From RPQJ01 sp963732415 (GTDB lineage Bacteria > Pseudomonadota > Gammaproteobacteria > Steroidobacterales > Steroidobacteraceae): a stretch of 64,000 nt of DNA. The DNA lies in NCBI GenBank assembly GCA_963732415.1, contig CAVSZK010000009.1, positions 186,001 to 250,000 on the forward strand, in the 5' to 3' direction. A model generated the notes under the pieces. That model was not told where the DNA came from and did not search any database. It saw only the letters and a list, made by a program, of their open reading frames with translations. Below are positions 15,966 to 25,573 of the stretch, one piece after another (position 1 is the first letter of the stretch; every line of letters starts with the position of its first letter). A program made the translations under genes and the position numbers.

Positions 15966-18164
15966 ATGACAAGCGAAGCAAAGTGCCCGTTCACCGGCGG
16001 GGCTCGAAGTCACGCTGTGGCCGGGTCCACGACCAACGCGGACTGGTGGCCCAACCAGCTCAACCTTAAAATCCTGAATCAGCACTCGCCTTTGCCCGAT
16101 CCCATGGGCAAGACGTTCAATTACTCCAAAGAGTTCAAGAGCCTGGACCTGAACGCCGTGATCAAGGACCTTCACGCCTTGATGACGGATTCGCAGGACT
16201 GGTGGCCGGCGGATTTCGGCCACTACGGACCGTTCTTCATCCGCATGGCGTGGCACAGCGCGGGCACCTACCGTGTCGCTGACGGCCGCGGTGGCGGTGG
16301 CTCCGGCGCGCAGCGATTTGCGCCGTTGAACAGCTGGCCGGACAACGTCAACCTCGACAAGGCGCGACGGCTGCTCTGGCCAATCAAGCAGAAGTACGGC
16401 CGGAAGATCTCCTGGGCCGACCTGATGATTCTCGCCGGCACCGTCGCGCTGGACTCGATGGGGTTGAAGACCTTCGGCTTCGCCGGTGGCCGCGAGGACA
16501 TCTGGGAACCGGAGGAAGACATCTACTGGGGCCCGGAGGGCAAGTGGCTGGCCGACGAGCGCTACAGCGGCGACCGTGACCTCGAGAATCCGCTCGCCGC
16601 GGTCCAGATGGGCCTGATCTACGTGAATCCGGAAGGACCGAACGGCAACCCCGATCCAGTCGCCGCTGCGCGTGATATTCGCGAGACGTTCGCCCGCATG
16701 GCGATGAACGACGAGGAAACAGTCGCGCTCATTGCCGGCGGCCACACGTTCGGCAAGACCCACGGAGCGGCCGATCCGGGCAAGTATGTTGGTCCCGAAC
16801 CCGAAGCCGCCGGCATCGAGGAACAGGGCTTCGGCTGGAAGAACACGTTTGGCAAGGGCAAAGGGGATGACACGATCGGCAGCGGACTGGAAGTCACCTG
16901 GACCAGGACGCCGACCAGGTGGAGCAACAACTTCTTCTCGAACCTGTTCGGCTACGAGTGGGAGCTGACGAAGAGCCCCGCCGGCGCGCATCAATGGAAG
17001 CCGAAGCATGACGCGGGCACCGGCTCGGTGCCGGATGCGCACGACCCGTCGAAGCGTCACGCGCCATCCATGCTGACTACTGACCTGGCCTTGCGGTTCG
17101 ACCCTGCCTACGAAAAGATATCGAGGCGTTTCCACGAGAAGCCGGATCAGTTCGCAGACGCGTTTGCGCGGGCCTGGTTCAAGCTCACGCACCGCGACAT
17201 GGGACCGGTATCGCGGTACCTCGGCCCTCTCGTGCCGAAAGAGTCCTTGCTGTGGCAGGACCCGATTCCCGCGGTGGACCATGCATTGATCGGTGAGCAG
17301 GAGGTTGCTGCGCTGAAGGCCAGGATCCTCGAATCCGGGCTCTCGATCCCGCAGCTGGTCACGACGGCCTGGGCGTCCGCGGCGACATTCCGCGGCAGCG
17401 ACAAGCGCGGTGGTGCGAATGGCGCCCGCATCCGCCTCGCGCCGCAGAAGGACTGGGAAGTCAACCAGCCGGATGAACTGGCGACGGTCCTCCGGGCACT
17501 CGAGGCGATCCAGGAGGACTTCAACGGCGCACAGTCGGGCGGAAAGAAGGTGTCGCTTGCCGACCTGATCGTGCTCGGCGGCTGTGCGGCTGTCGAGGCT
17601 GCGGCGAAAAAAGCCGGCCATGACGTGAAAGTTCCCTTTTCACCGGGTCGCATGGACGCCTTGCAGGAGCAGACTGACGCGGACGCCTTCGCCGTGCTGG
17701 AGCCGATCGCGGACGGGTTCCGAAACTACGTGAGGAAGGGGCACGAGGCATCAGCAGCCGAGCAGCTGGTGGACCGGGCGAATCTGCTGACGTTGACCGC
17801 TCCCGAGATGACGGTCCTGGTCGGTGGCATGCGCGCACTGAATGCCAGCTTCGGGGCGACCGCGCACGGGGTATTCACCCGGCGGCCCGGATCGTTGACG
17901 AACGATTTCTTCGTCAACCTGCTCGACATGAACACGAAGTGGCAGAAATCCTCCACATCGGAGGGCGTCCTGGATGGACGCGATCGGGCAACGGGCGAGC
18001 CACGGTGGACCGGAACCGTCGTCGATCTCGTGTTCGGGTCCAACTCCCAGCTCCGGGCCCTGGCTGAAGTCTATGCGAGCAGCGACGCGCAGCAGGCGTT
18101 CGTGCGTGATTTCGTAGCGGCCTGGAACAAGGTGATGAACCTGGATCGCTACGACCTGGAGTGA
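15966..18164 (+). CDS. katG: Catalase-peroxidase KatG
   Basis: A full-length 732-aa bifunctional haem catalase-peroxidase. The distal site reads MAWHSAGTYR, with Trp beside the catalytic His. The Tyr of the Trp-Tyr-Met adduct is in LIYVNPEGPNG, the Met in ETFARMAMNDEE, and the proximal His in IAGGHTFGKTHGA. The second, degenerate peroxidase domain is also complete. It removes hydrogen peroxide in the cytoplasm. GAGGAGAGAG precedes the ATG. DUF3014 follows after 26 bases and is probably co-transcribed. No clear OxyR site was recognised in the 160-base upstream gap. Confidence 0.97.
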   Translation: MTSEAKCPFTGGARSHAVAGSTTNADWWPNQLNLKILNQHSPLPDPMGKTFNYSKEFKSLDLNAVIKDLHALMTDSQDWWPADFGHYGPFFIRMAWHSAGTYRVADGRGGGGSGAQRFAPLNSWPDNVNLDKARRLLWPIKQKYGRKISWADLMILAGTVALDSMGLKTFGFAGGREDIWEPEEDIYWGPEGKWLADERYSGDRDLENPLAAVQMGLIYVNPEGPNGNPDPVAAARDIRETFARMAMNDEETVALIAGGHTFGKTHGAADPGKYVGPEPEAAGIEEQGFGWKNTFGKGKGDDTIGSGLEVTWTRTPTRWSNNFFSNLFGYEWELTKSPAGAHQWKPKHDAGTGSVPDAHDPSKRHAPSMLTTDLALRFDPAYEKISRRFHEKPDQFADAFARAWFKLTHRDMGPVSRYLGPLVPKESLLWQDPIPAVDHALIGEQEVAALKARILESGLSIPQLVTTAWASAATFRGSDKRGGANGARIRLAPQKDWEVNQPDELATVLRALEAIQEDFNGAQSGGKKVSLADLIVLGGCAAVEAAAKKAGHDVKVPFSPGRMDALQEQTDADAFAVLEPIADGFRNYVRKGHEASAAEQLVDRANLLTLTAPEMTVLVGGMRALNASFGATAHGVFTRRPGSLTNDFFVNLLDMNTKWQKSSTSEGVLDGRDRATGEPRWTGTVVDLVFGSNSQLRALAEVYASSDAQQAFVRDFVAAWNKVMNLDRYDLE

Positions 18165-18190
18165 TCGCGTCGAGGAGGTAACTTTGTCCG

Positions 18191-19036
18191 ATGAGCAACA
18201 GTAATCGTTGGTGGCCGGCGCTCGTCGTCCTCATTGTCGTCGCGGCCGGATTGTACCTGTACCTGGCTCGATCACCGGAGCCGGTGCAGCCCCCGCCAGA
18301 GCCGTCGAGTCCGCGCGACGCATCCTCCGCAGAGGCGATCAGGCATCCGATCGAGGACATCGGGCGGAACGCACCGCAAGAAGGCGCCGCAGCTGGGGAA
18401 ATCCCGCCGCTGGACGCGAGCGATGCGTCTGTTGAGGGCGCGGCCACCGACTTGCTTGGCGGAGAAGTGGTCCTTGGCCTGGTCAATTCGGGCGACTACA
18501 TACGCAAGATCGTCGCCACGGTGGACAACCTGGCGCGCGATCGGACGTCCGCCCGCCTGTGGCCGGTGCAGCCTGCTCCGGGGCGCTTTACTGTTCGCCA
18601 GGACGGCGATCGCACATATCTCTCGGCCGAGAATTTCCAGCGCTATTCCCCGTTCGTGAACCTGGCGACATCCGTCGACACCGAAAAGCTGGTCGCGCTG
18701 TATGTCCGGTACTATCCGCTGTTCCAGCAGGCCTACGAAGACCTTGGTTATCCACGCCGGTACTTCAATGACCGTGTAATCGACGTGATCGACAATCTGC
18801 TGGCGACGCCCGACCCGGGAGACACGATCGAACTCGTGCAGCCGCCGCAGGATCCGTCCGTCGAGGTCGCGCGGCCCTGGGTACTATACGAATATGCGGA
18901 TCCCGCGCTTCGGTCCCTCTCGGCAGGGCAGAAGATTCTGGTTCGCATGGGAGCCGAAAATGCGAGCCGCGTGAAGACCAGGCTTCGCGAGTTGCGCAAG
19001 CGGCTGGCGGCTGAATCTCCCGCACCGACTGCATAG
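18191..19036 (+). CDS. DUF3014 family single-pass membrane protein
   Basis: The 281-aa protein has one N-terminal membrane helix (WWPALVVLIVVAAGLYLYL), a Pro/Ser-rich linker and a periplasmic DUF3014 domain from about residue 85: NSGDYIRKIVATVDNLARDR, FVNLATSVDTEKLVALYVRY, then QAYEDLGYPRRYFNDRVIDV. DUF3014 has no known function and is common in Gammaproteobacteria. GAGGAGG is placed about 14 bases before the ATG. It directly follows katG. Confidence 0.85.
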   Translation: MSNSNRWWPALVVLIVVAAGLYLYLARSPEPVQPPPEPSSPRDASSAEAIRHPIEDIGRNAPQEGAAAGEIPPLDASDASVEGAATDLLGGEVVLGLVNSGDYIRKIVATVDNLARDRTSARLWPVQPAPGRFTVRQDGDRTYLSAENFQRYSPFVNLATSVDTEKLVALYVRYYPLFQQAYEDLGYPRRYFNDRVIDVIDNLLATPDPGDTIELVQPPQDPSVEVARPWVLYEYADPALRSLSAGQKILVRMGAENASRVKTRLRELRKRLAAESPAPTA

Positions 19037-19274
19037 CCCGCGCGACCGGCAGTCCCTGGGAGCCGTCGGCGAGGCGCGCCAGCGCGGCTCGTGACGGCGT
19101 GGCGGTCCGGGCAACACGGGGCTCCTGCTTTTCCAAAGGCAATACGTATTTTTAACGCAGCCTTCAGCACAATGATTGCGTCCGTCTTACCAATTTCGGT
19201 CGGTCGAATTTACAATCCACGAGGCATACTCACGCCCGGTTGACCGGGCAAGTGTTACTGACGAGGGGAACCCC

Positions 19275-19817
19275 ATGTCCACCAGACTCGATCTCTCCAG
19301 CATCACCCTGATGGACGCCCTTGACCTCGCCTCGCTGATCGAGCTCGAAGCCGAGCGGCGGTACACGGAATTCGCCGAATCACTCGGAAGCCGTGGTGCA
19401 GACGACGCCGGCGCGGTATTCCGATCGATGGCAATCAACGAGAACAAGCACTGCGAGGAGATCGCCGAGCGTCGGCTCGCGCTGTTCGGCGACACGCCGC
19501 CAAAGGTCACGCTCGACGACATCTTCGACGTGGAGGCTCCCGCGTTCGGTGACGTACGCTGGAACATGTCCGCGCTCAAGGCGTACCAGCTGGCCTTGTA
19601 CTCGGAACAGAAGGCCTTCGCGTTCTACGACGAAGCCCTCGACCATGTCGACCACCCGGACGTCAAGACACTGTTTGAAGAACTGCGGGAGGAAGAAGCC
19701 GAGCACGTGGACATGCTGGTGAAGATCATCGCGAAGTTGCCGCCGTCGGCCGAGGTCGAGATCGAGGACGAGGATTACGACCCGAACCATCCTGCTCGCG
19801 ACAGTTTCGAAGTCTAG
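19275..19817 (+). CDS. Ferritin-like / rubrerythrin-family protein
   Basis: The 180-aa helical protein has the paired ExxH-type iron ligands of the ferritin-like superfamily: EAERRYTEFAES and INENKHCEEIAERR in the first helix pair, YSEQKAFAFYDEALDHV and ELREEEAEHVDMLVKII in the second. There is no C-terminal rubredoxin domain, so it is not a classical rubrerythrin. The start at 19275 has GAGGGGAA about 5 bases upstream. It probably handles iron or peroxide, and the location after katG fits oxidative defence. The 238-base gap upstream holds no clear terminator. Confidence 0.82.
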   Translation: MSTRLDLSSITLMDALDLASLIELEAERRYTEFAESLGSRGADDAGAVFRSMAINENKHCEEIAERRLALFGDTPPKVTLDDIFDVEAPAFGDVRWNMSALKAYQLALYSEQKAFAFYDEALDHVDHPDVKTLFEELREEEAEHVDMLVKIIAKLPPSAEVEIEDEDYDPNHPARDSFEV

Positions 19818-19838
19818 CCGGCCTTCGAGTTCGATTTC

Positions 19839-22037
19839 CTACTGCGCCACTGCGGGACCCTGGCCCAACGCCTTCGCTATCTCCATCTCTTCGCGCGCCT
19901 CGTCCGTGCGTCCGAGGCGCTCGAGGACCTGGGCCAGTGCCTGGTGGGCAGCCGCATTCTTCGGATCCGCTTTGATCACGGCCCGCAGGTGGTGCTCGGC
20001 CTCGACGAACTTGCCGCTGCGCGCCAGTGAAGACCCCAGGTTGTAGTGCGCCGTGGCAGACGTGGGGTCCAGCTTGACCGCCATGCGGTACGCCTCGACC
20101 GCCTCCTCCGACAAACCCTGGCGCTCCAGCACGAAACCAAGGTCGTTGTAGATCGCGGGCTGCGGCTCAACTGCGAGCGACTCCCGGTAGTGGGCTTCGG
20201 CTACCTCGAGCTCGCCGAGGTCGATCGAGGCGAGGGCCATGTTGTTGTGCGCCTTCCAGTGCTTCGGATCTACCGCGAGCGCCTTTTCCAGCACGACGAC
20301 CGCCTCCTTGCTCTTGCCCTGCTGGAACAACGAGAACCCGAGGGAGTTCAGGAGTTCCACGTTCTCCGGCTCGACGGCGAGTCCCCGCTCATAGATCCGG
20401 ACGGCACCGGGATAGTTGCCGGTCCGCTCGTTGGCCATGCCCGCGCGAAGGAACGAGTACGCATCGAGGAACTGCTCGGTGATCTTTACGATCGACCCAG
20501 CCGGCAGCGCGACGAACTCCGGGATATTGGCGGCGCGGTCGCTCCCGGTGAAGCGATCGAGTACCACGGGCGGCGTGGATTCGCCCTGCTCATCGATGTG
20601 AGTCAGGAAGAGCTGCGTATAGGCTGTGTTGGCCTTGGATGAGAAAACGAGCCAGCGGCCGTTGGACGACCAGCTGTGCCAGGAATTCATGCGTGGCGTG
20701 TTCGCGCGCAGGCGCCGAGCCTCGCCCCCTGCGGCCGGAATGATGTACAGCTCGCTGTCCGGCATCAGCAGCATGTAGTTCTCGGCCTTGCAGAAGATGA
20801 TCCATTCCCCGTCCGGCGAGAACTTCGCGAAGTAGTTGCTCTTGCCGTTGTGCGAGGCGCCGGCGATCGGCTCCGGCTTCCCACCGCGGCCATCGTTGAA
20901 CGGAACCCGGTAGAGATCGAACTTGAACGGCTGCTTGTCCTTGATGAACTCAGGGACGTCCTTTTCGTCCAGAAGGACGCTCCTGGCGTTCGCGATCACG
21001 TCCTTCCGGTACACCTTCGACCGGGCGAAGACGATCGACTTTCCGTCGGGGCTCCAGGTCGGGTTGCTCTGGACGTACTCGGGGTCGTCGGCGCCCGGCA
21101 ACGGCTTGAACGTACCCTTCTCGGTATCGTAGACGACGAGAATTCCCTTGATCGGGAAAAAGAGCTGCGAAAACCAGATGTCGGGCGTCGCCACGAAAAC
21201 CGCGCGGTCCTTGACCGTGCTGATCACGTAGCGGCCGTCGGGCGAGACCTTGGAGAGGAGCCCGAAGGTGGCCTCGCCGTCGCCCTTCTTGTAGTCGCTC
21301 CAGGTGATGATCTTCTCGTCGTTCAACACCATCTGCCTGGACACGGGCAGGATCGCGTAGGCCCCCTTGTCGTTGCCGTAGTCCACATCGAGGCCGAGGA
21401 CGCTGCCGTCGCTCGAGAAGGAGTGACAGTTCCCACAGACCGGCAGGTTCTCGAGGACGATGGGCGGCGCGGTCTCGGAGTCGACCGCCCCGAAGCGCCA
21501 GCGGATGCGCGAAGGATCCTGGACGGCCGCGATGAACGGGAGCGGAACCTCGCGATAGAAGATCGAGTCCCCCACCGGGTCCGTGGACGTCCGGATACGG
21601 ACGCTCGCAGAGGAGACGGTCTTCCCGTTCTGGCCGACGCCGACGACCGCCACCTCCGCGTCTTGCTGCACGCTGCGCTGCTTGATCCTGGCCCAATCGG
21701 CCTCCGAAGGGCGCCAGCGGGTTTCCGCCGTCGAAAACTGCAACACCTCTCCCTCGCCATCGAATCGCAGCAGGACCGTCCACTTCTCGACGCCCGCGGT
21801 CTCGTCGCTCCAGACGAAGGTCGGCGCGACGATCTCGGGCGGGAAGAGCGTCTCGTCGAGGGGATACTTGATCTCGAGGCCACCGGAGGACTCACTCGGG
21901 AACGCGAGCGGTGCCGGCGCGGAGGCCTTGCCGCACGCGGCAAGGGCCAGCATCGCGGCCGCCAGCAGGCAAGTCCGGGCGGCCGAGGCTTTGCCTCGTG
22001 CGCTCGTGCGTGCCCGGTACCGGTCCCGTGGGTTCAT
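19839..22037 (-). CDS. Lipoprotein with haem-c motif, PD40 beta-propeller and TPR domain
   Basis: The 732-aa protein starts with a lipoprotein signal (lipobox LALAAC near residue 35). One CxxCH haem-c site follows near residue 195 (PVCGNCHSFSSDGS). Several PD40/TolB-like propeller blades come next (KVSPDGRYVISTV, PTWSPDGKSIVFARSK, KFSPDGEWIIFCKA). About five tetratricopeptide repeats run from about residue 530 (ELLNSLGFSLFQQGKSKEAV, KAHNNMALASIDLGELEVAE). It is predicted to sit on the outer side of a membrane, with the propeller and TPR as binding surfaces. The combination of a lone haem with propeller and TPR is unusual; redox sensing or scaffold assembly is speculative. It stands alone, converging with the ferritin-like gene. 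Confidence 0.85.
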   Translation of the reverse strand: MNPRDRYRARTSARGKASAARTCLLAAAMLALAACGKASAPAPLAFPSESSGGLEIKYPLDETLFPPEIVAPTFVWSDETAGVEKWTVLLRFDGEGEVLQFSTAETRWRPSEADWARIKQRSVQQDAEVAVVGVGQNGKTVSSASVRIRTSTDPVGDSIFYREVPLPFIAAVQDPSRIRWRFGAVDSETAPPIVLENLPVCGNCHSFSSDGSVLGLDVDYGNDKGAYAILPVSRQMVLNDEKIITWSDYKKGDGEATFGLLSKVSPDGRYVISTVKDRAVFVATPDIWFSQLFFPIKGILVVYDTEKGTFKPLPGADDPEYVQSNPTWSPDGKSIVFARSKVYRKDVIANARSVLLDEKDVPEFIKDKQPFKFDLYRVPFNDGRGGKPEPIAGASHNGKSNYFAKFSPDGEWIIFCKAENYMLLMPDSELYIIPAAGGEARRLRANTPRMNSWHSWSSNGRWLVFSSKANTAYTQLFLTHIDEQGESTPPVVLDRFTGSDRAANIPEFVALPAGSIVKITEQFLDAYSFLRAGMANERTGNYPGAVRIYERGLAVEPENVELLNSLGFSLFQQGKSKEAVVVLEKALAVDPKHWKAHNNMALASIDLGELEVAEAHYRESLAVEPQPAIYNDLGFVLERQGLSEEAVEAYRMAVKLDPTSATAHYNLGSSLARSGKFVEAEHHLRAVIKADPKNAAAHQALAQVLERLGRTDEAREEMEIAKALGQGPAVAQ

Positions 22038-22343
22038 TTCGACGACAACCTGTTTTTCCTGCGAGAAAGACGCGCGGACGACGGGCGGCTTCTAGCGCCC
22101 TTCGCCGTCATGCGCGGACGATTGTGGGTGAGCGCTCGAGGCCTCGTCAAACAAGGCGCGGACGACTGTCAGCCTCGGGAAAGTCACTCTGAGCGCTGCG
22201 GCCATTTACCATAAGCCCGGGAATTGACAGGGCGAGCCTGCGCAGACGAGAATCGTTCCAAGAAACAGATCGGCGACTGCGCCGAATAATTGCCAGGCCG
22301 CGACCGTTTTCGGGGCGAGCTCGGTTCACAGGGGAGAAGAAGA
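22038..22343. other. Divergent intergenic region, no gene seen
   Basis: This 306-base gap separates the minus-strand propeller/TPR lipoprotein from the plus-strand beta-helix gene and must hold both promoters. No RNA gene, strong hairpin or recognisable operator was seen. Confidence 0.5.
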
Positions 22344-23639
22344 ATGCATGCGAGGTTGAAATTGCGTTCCATTGGCGCGGCGCTCGGAGTCGCAATTTTT
22401 GCGATCTCGACGGGTGCGAATGCAACCGTCCATCGAGTTTTTCCGGGCGAGTCCATCCAGAACGCGATTGACGCAGCGGCGCCGGGTGACACGATTCTCG
22501 TTGAGCCAGGGACGTATGAAGGCACCGACGGCAAGTACGGTCTTCGCATTACCAAGGACAACCTCCGACTGATCGGCAAGGCGGGGAAAGGCAACAAGGG
22601 CAAAGTACGCATCCATAAGGTCGGCAGCCAGGAGACCGGCGTTTATGCAGCTCCCGAGGGCTGCGATTACACCGTTCAAGCCAACACTGCCCTTGGGCAG
22701 GACTGCAATAGCAGACAGCTCCAGGGCTTCTACATTCGTGGCTTCACGGTGGAAGGGTTTCCGCAGAACGGCATCCAGACCCGCTGGGTTGATGGCTTCC
22801 AGTTCGTCCAGAACGAATCCGTCAACAACAAGAACAACGGGATCTATCCGACCCTCTCGGCTAACGGATTGGTCCAGAACAATGTCTCCTACGGCTCACT
22901 CGACACGGCGATGTGGGTGGCGGGCTCGGAGAACGTTCGCGTGATTGGTAACGAGCTCTACGGGAGCACGATCGGCTTCGAAATCACCGTCTCCAACAAC
23001 GTCTATGTGACGCAGAACAGGATGTACGGTAACACCGCGGGCATCGGCCTGTTCCATCCGAACGCGGCCGGGAATCCACCGAAGCCAGTCATGGCCAATT
23101 GGGTCATCGAGCACAACGACGTCTACGACAACAACCTGCCCAACCCGGCCAGCCCCACAAGTTTTCAGGGCGCCTTGCCACCGGGCATCGGAATCGTACT
23201 GTTGGGTGTCTCCGACCACGTGATCGCAAAAAACAACGTCGAAGGTAACGATTTCGTCGGGATCGGGGTTCTCGGCTGGTGTACCGCCAACGCAAATACG
23301 CCTCGTGCATGCGAGCAGCCGGGGTACGAGCTGCTCGGGGATCCTGCCGTGAACAACAACCTCGTCTCCCAGAACAAGGTGAACGGCAACGGCGGAAACC
23401 CGCTCGCGGGCCCCCTGAATTTCCTGGCCGCGGACATCAGTTACTTTGAGTTCGAGGGTTCGTCGGGCAACTGCTTCGAGAAGAACAAGCCGAGTGACTT
23501 CACGTTCTTCTCCTCGGAGCCTCCCTTCTCGTTTCTAACATTCGAGTCCGGGCCGCTGCCCACCGACGGGTGCAAGAAGGATGGGCCGAAAAAGAAGGGC
23601 GGACATCATCATGGGCCACACGACGATTCGGACGACTAG
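22344..23639 (+). CDS. Secreted right-handed parallel beta-helix protein (NosD/pectate-lyase-like fold)
   Basis: This 431-aa protein has a signal peptide (IGAALGVAIFAISTGANA) and the PbH1 opening pattern GESIQNAIDAAAPGDTILVE. Regular short repeats rich in N-[NG]-[IV] follow (NNGIYPTLSANGLVQNN, NVRVIGNELYGSTIGFEITV). The tail from about residue 415 is lysine-, histidine- and aspartate-rich (KKGGHHHGPHDDSDD), and may bind metal or be unstructured. No catalytic residue of a known lyase is evident. GGGGAGAAG is well placed before the ATG at 22344. Substrate unknown; polysaccharide binding or cleavage is only a fold-based inference. Confidence 0.82.
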   Translation: MHARLKLRSIGAALGVAIFAISTGANATVHRVFPGESIQNAIDAAAPGDTILVEPGTYEGTDGKYGLRITKDNLRLIGKAGKGNKGKVRIHKVGSQETGVYAAPEGCDYTVQANTALGQDCNSRQLQGFYIRGFTVEGFPQNGIQTRWVDGFQFVQNESVNNKNNGIYPTLSANGLVQNNVSYGSLDTAMWVAGSENVRVIGNELYGSTIGFEITVSNNVYVTQNRMYGNTAGIGLFHPNAAGNPPKPVMANWVIEHNDVYDNNLPNPASPTSFQGALPPGIGIVLLGVSDHVIAKNNVEGNDFVGIGVLGWCTANANTPRACEQPGYELLGDPAVNNNLVSQNKVNGNGGNPLAGPLNFLAADISYFEFEGSSGNCFEKNKPSDFTFFSSEPPFSFLTFESGPLPTDGCKKDGPKKKGGHHHGPHDDSDD

Positions 23640-23697
23640 GCTCGCGATCTGATCGACAATCGCCAAGCCAGGTTTCCACGGGCCATTTCTTGTTCCG

Positions 23698-23728
23698 AGC
23701 CTCCCGACGTCTGAGACGTCGGGAGGCT
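23698..23728. terminator. Strong bidirectional hairpin between convergent genes
   Basis: AGCCTCCCGACGTC and GACGTCGGGAGGCT form a perfect 14-bp stem with a TGA loop. It lies between the converging beta-helix and acyl-CoA ligase genes. There is no T-run on either side. Confidence 0.7.
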
Positions 23729-23848
23729 ATGGGTTCCTCGCAGGCTGAGTCGGCCCAGAGAACTGCTCGAGCATGAGCCCCCAGGTGCGCGGCCGGTCAG
23801 AGGATCGGCGTGCCCCCCGGGTGCGGACCGCGATGGCCTCACCCACGC

Positions 23849-25360
23849 TCAACCCGAATACTGTTCGCGCAGCACCCGCTTCAGGATCTTGCCCGACGGA
23901 TTGCGTGGAATGGCCTCGGCGAAGATCACTTTCTTGGGCACCTTGTAGCGGGCCAGGCGCGTGCCGCAGAACTCCACGATCTGCTGCTCGCTGGCCTTCG
24001 CCTTGTCGCCCACGACGATGGCGCAGGCGATCTCGCCCCACTTTTCATCGGGCATGCCGATGACAGCGACCTCGCTGACCCCCGGGATGCCGATGATCAC
24101 GTTCTCGATCTCCGCCGGGTAGATGTTCTCGCCCCCGGAAATGATCATGTCCTTGATGCGATCCTTGATGTAGAGGTAGCCCTCGTCATCGATCACGCCG
24201 AGGTCACCGGTGCGGAACCAGCCGCCGTCGAAGGCATCGCGGGTGGCGTCGGGACGATTCCAGTATTCCTTGAGAAGGAAGTCGGACTTGATCACCACCT
24301 CGCCTTCGCCGCGCTCACTGATCACGCCATCCACGCTGCGCACGCGCACGTCATCGAACATCGTCGCACGCCCGGCCGAGCCGACCTTGCGCAGGGCGTC
24401 CTCGTTCAGCAGCAAGGTGCCGCCACCGCAGGATTCGGTGAGCGCATAACCCTGCACGACCTGCATGTTCTTGGCCGCATAGATCTTGATCAGCTCCTCC
24501 GGCATGGGCGCGCCGCCGGTGATGAAGTAGCGGAAATCCGGTGCACTGAGCTCCGCAAACTGCGGAACCTGGCGCATGAAGTTCAGGATTGCCGGCACGG
24601 CGCCGCCGATGGAAACGCGCTCCTCGACGATCAGCGACCAGACCTTCATCGGGTCGAACTGCGGCATCGAGATCAGGCTGATGCCGCGCATGGCGCAGAA
24701 GATTACGGTGGTCAGCGCTGCGACATGGAACATCGGCAGCGGCAGCAGGACGCGATCCTTGTAGCGCGTATCTACCGTCAGCGCCCAGGAGGTTGCCGCC
24801 GTATGCACCGAGTCGTGCGTATGCACCACTCCTTTCGGATGCCCGGTCGTACCCGACGTGTACATGATGAACAGGTTGTCGGCGCCGCCGAACTCACCGG
24901 CCGGTTCGCCCTCATCCGCCGCCTCGATGCGCCCTGCCAGCGATCCAGTGCCGCCCGATGCCGGTACCCAGTGCGTGACGGCACAGGGGTAGCTGGTGCC
25001 CGACTTGATCGCCTCGGCGACCGCGGCGAAGGCGTCGCCAAACACCAGCACCTTGCTGCCGCTGTCCGAGAGAATAAACTCCAGCTCCGGCGCCGCCAGT
25101 CGCGTGTTGAGCGGCACCGCCACCGCACCGATCTTGGCGGCGCCGTAAAACAGGCAGCAGAACTCGACGCAGTTCGGCATGAGCAGCGCCACACGGTCTC
25201 CCTTGCCGACACCGAGCGAGGTCAGCACGCTGGCGCACCGGTTGGCCAGCGCATTCATCTGCGTGTAGTCCATGCGCACATTCGTCGACGGCTCGACATA
25301 GGCCTCGAGCTGCGGCGAGACGACTGCGCGTTGCTTGAGCATGATGCCGATGTTTTTCAT
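23849..25360 (-). CDS. Long-chain fatty-acid-CoA ligase (AMP-forming)
   Basis: A 503-aa ANL-superfamily enzyme. The P-loop is LFIMYTSGTTGHPKGVVHTH, the A5 motif is GYALTESCGGG, the A7/A8 segment is GWFRTGDLGVIDDEGYLYIKDRIKDMI, and the catalytic lysine motif near the end is PRNPSGKILKR. It activates a carboxylic acid, probably a medium- or long-chain fatty acid, to its CoA thioester. The start at 25360 has GGAGTAG about 7 bases upstream; 25378 is an alternative. It stands alone, with no neighbouring beta-oxidation gene. Exact chain length is not deducible. Confidence 0.88.
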   Translation of the reverse strand: MKNIGIMLKQRAVVSPQLEAYVEPSTNVRMDYTQMNALANRCASVLTSLGVGKGDRVALLMPNCVEFCCLFYGAAKIGAVAVPLNTRLAAPELEFILSDSGSKVLVFGDAFAAVAEAIKSGTSYPCAVTHWVPASGGTGSLAGRIEAADEGEPAGEFGGADNLFIMYTSGTTGHPKGVVHTHDSVHTAATSWALTVDTRYKDRVLLPLPMFHVAALTTVIFCAMRGISLISMPQFDPMKVWSLIVEERVSIGGAVPAILNFMRQVPQFAELSAPDFRYFITGGAPMPEELIKIYAAKNMQVVQGYALTESCGGGTLLLNEDALRKVGSAGRATMFDDVRVRSVDGVISERGEGEVVIKSDFLLKEYWNRPDATRDAFDGGWFRTGDLGVIDDEGYLYIKDRIKDMIISGGENIYPAEIENVIIGIPGVSEVAVIGMPDEKWGEIACAIVVGDKAKASEQQIVEFCGTRLARYKVPKKVIFAEAIPRNPSGKILKRVLREQYSG

Positions 25361-25573
25361 GGTGCTACTCCGTGGCATTCGTTGTTGGCCGGGCCCCGGG
25401 CCACCGAAATCCTGCCTGGCTCAGTACTATTGACGGTCCGACGGATATTGACAAGTCAGCTCGCGGGCATGGACCGACGCCTCCCGCCCTGTAGCGCGAC
25501 GGAGAATTAGGGTAACGTGCGGCACGCCATGCTCGCGCCGACCGCCCATTGAATCTTGCGTACAGGGGAGTTC

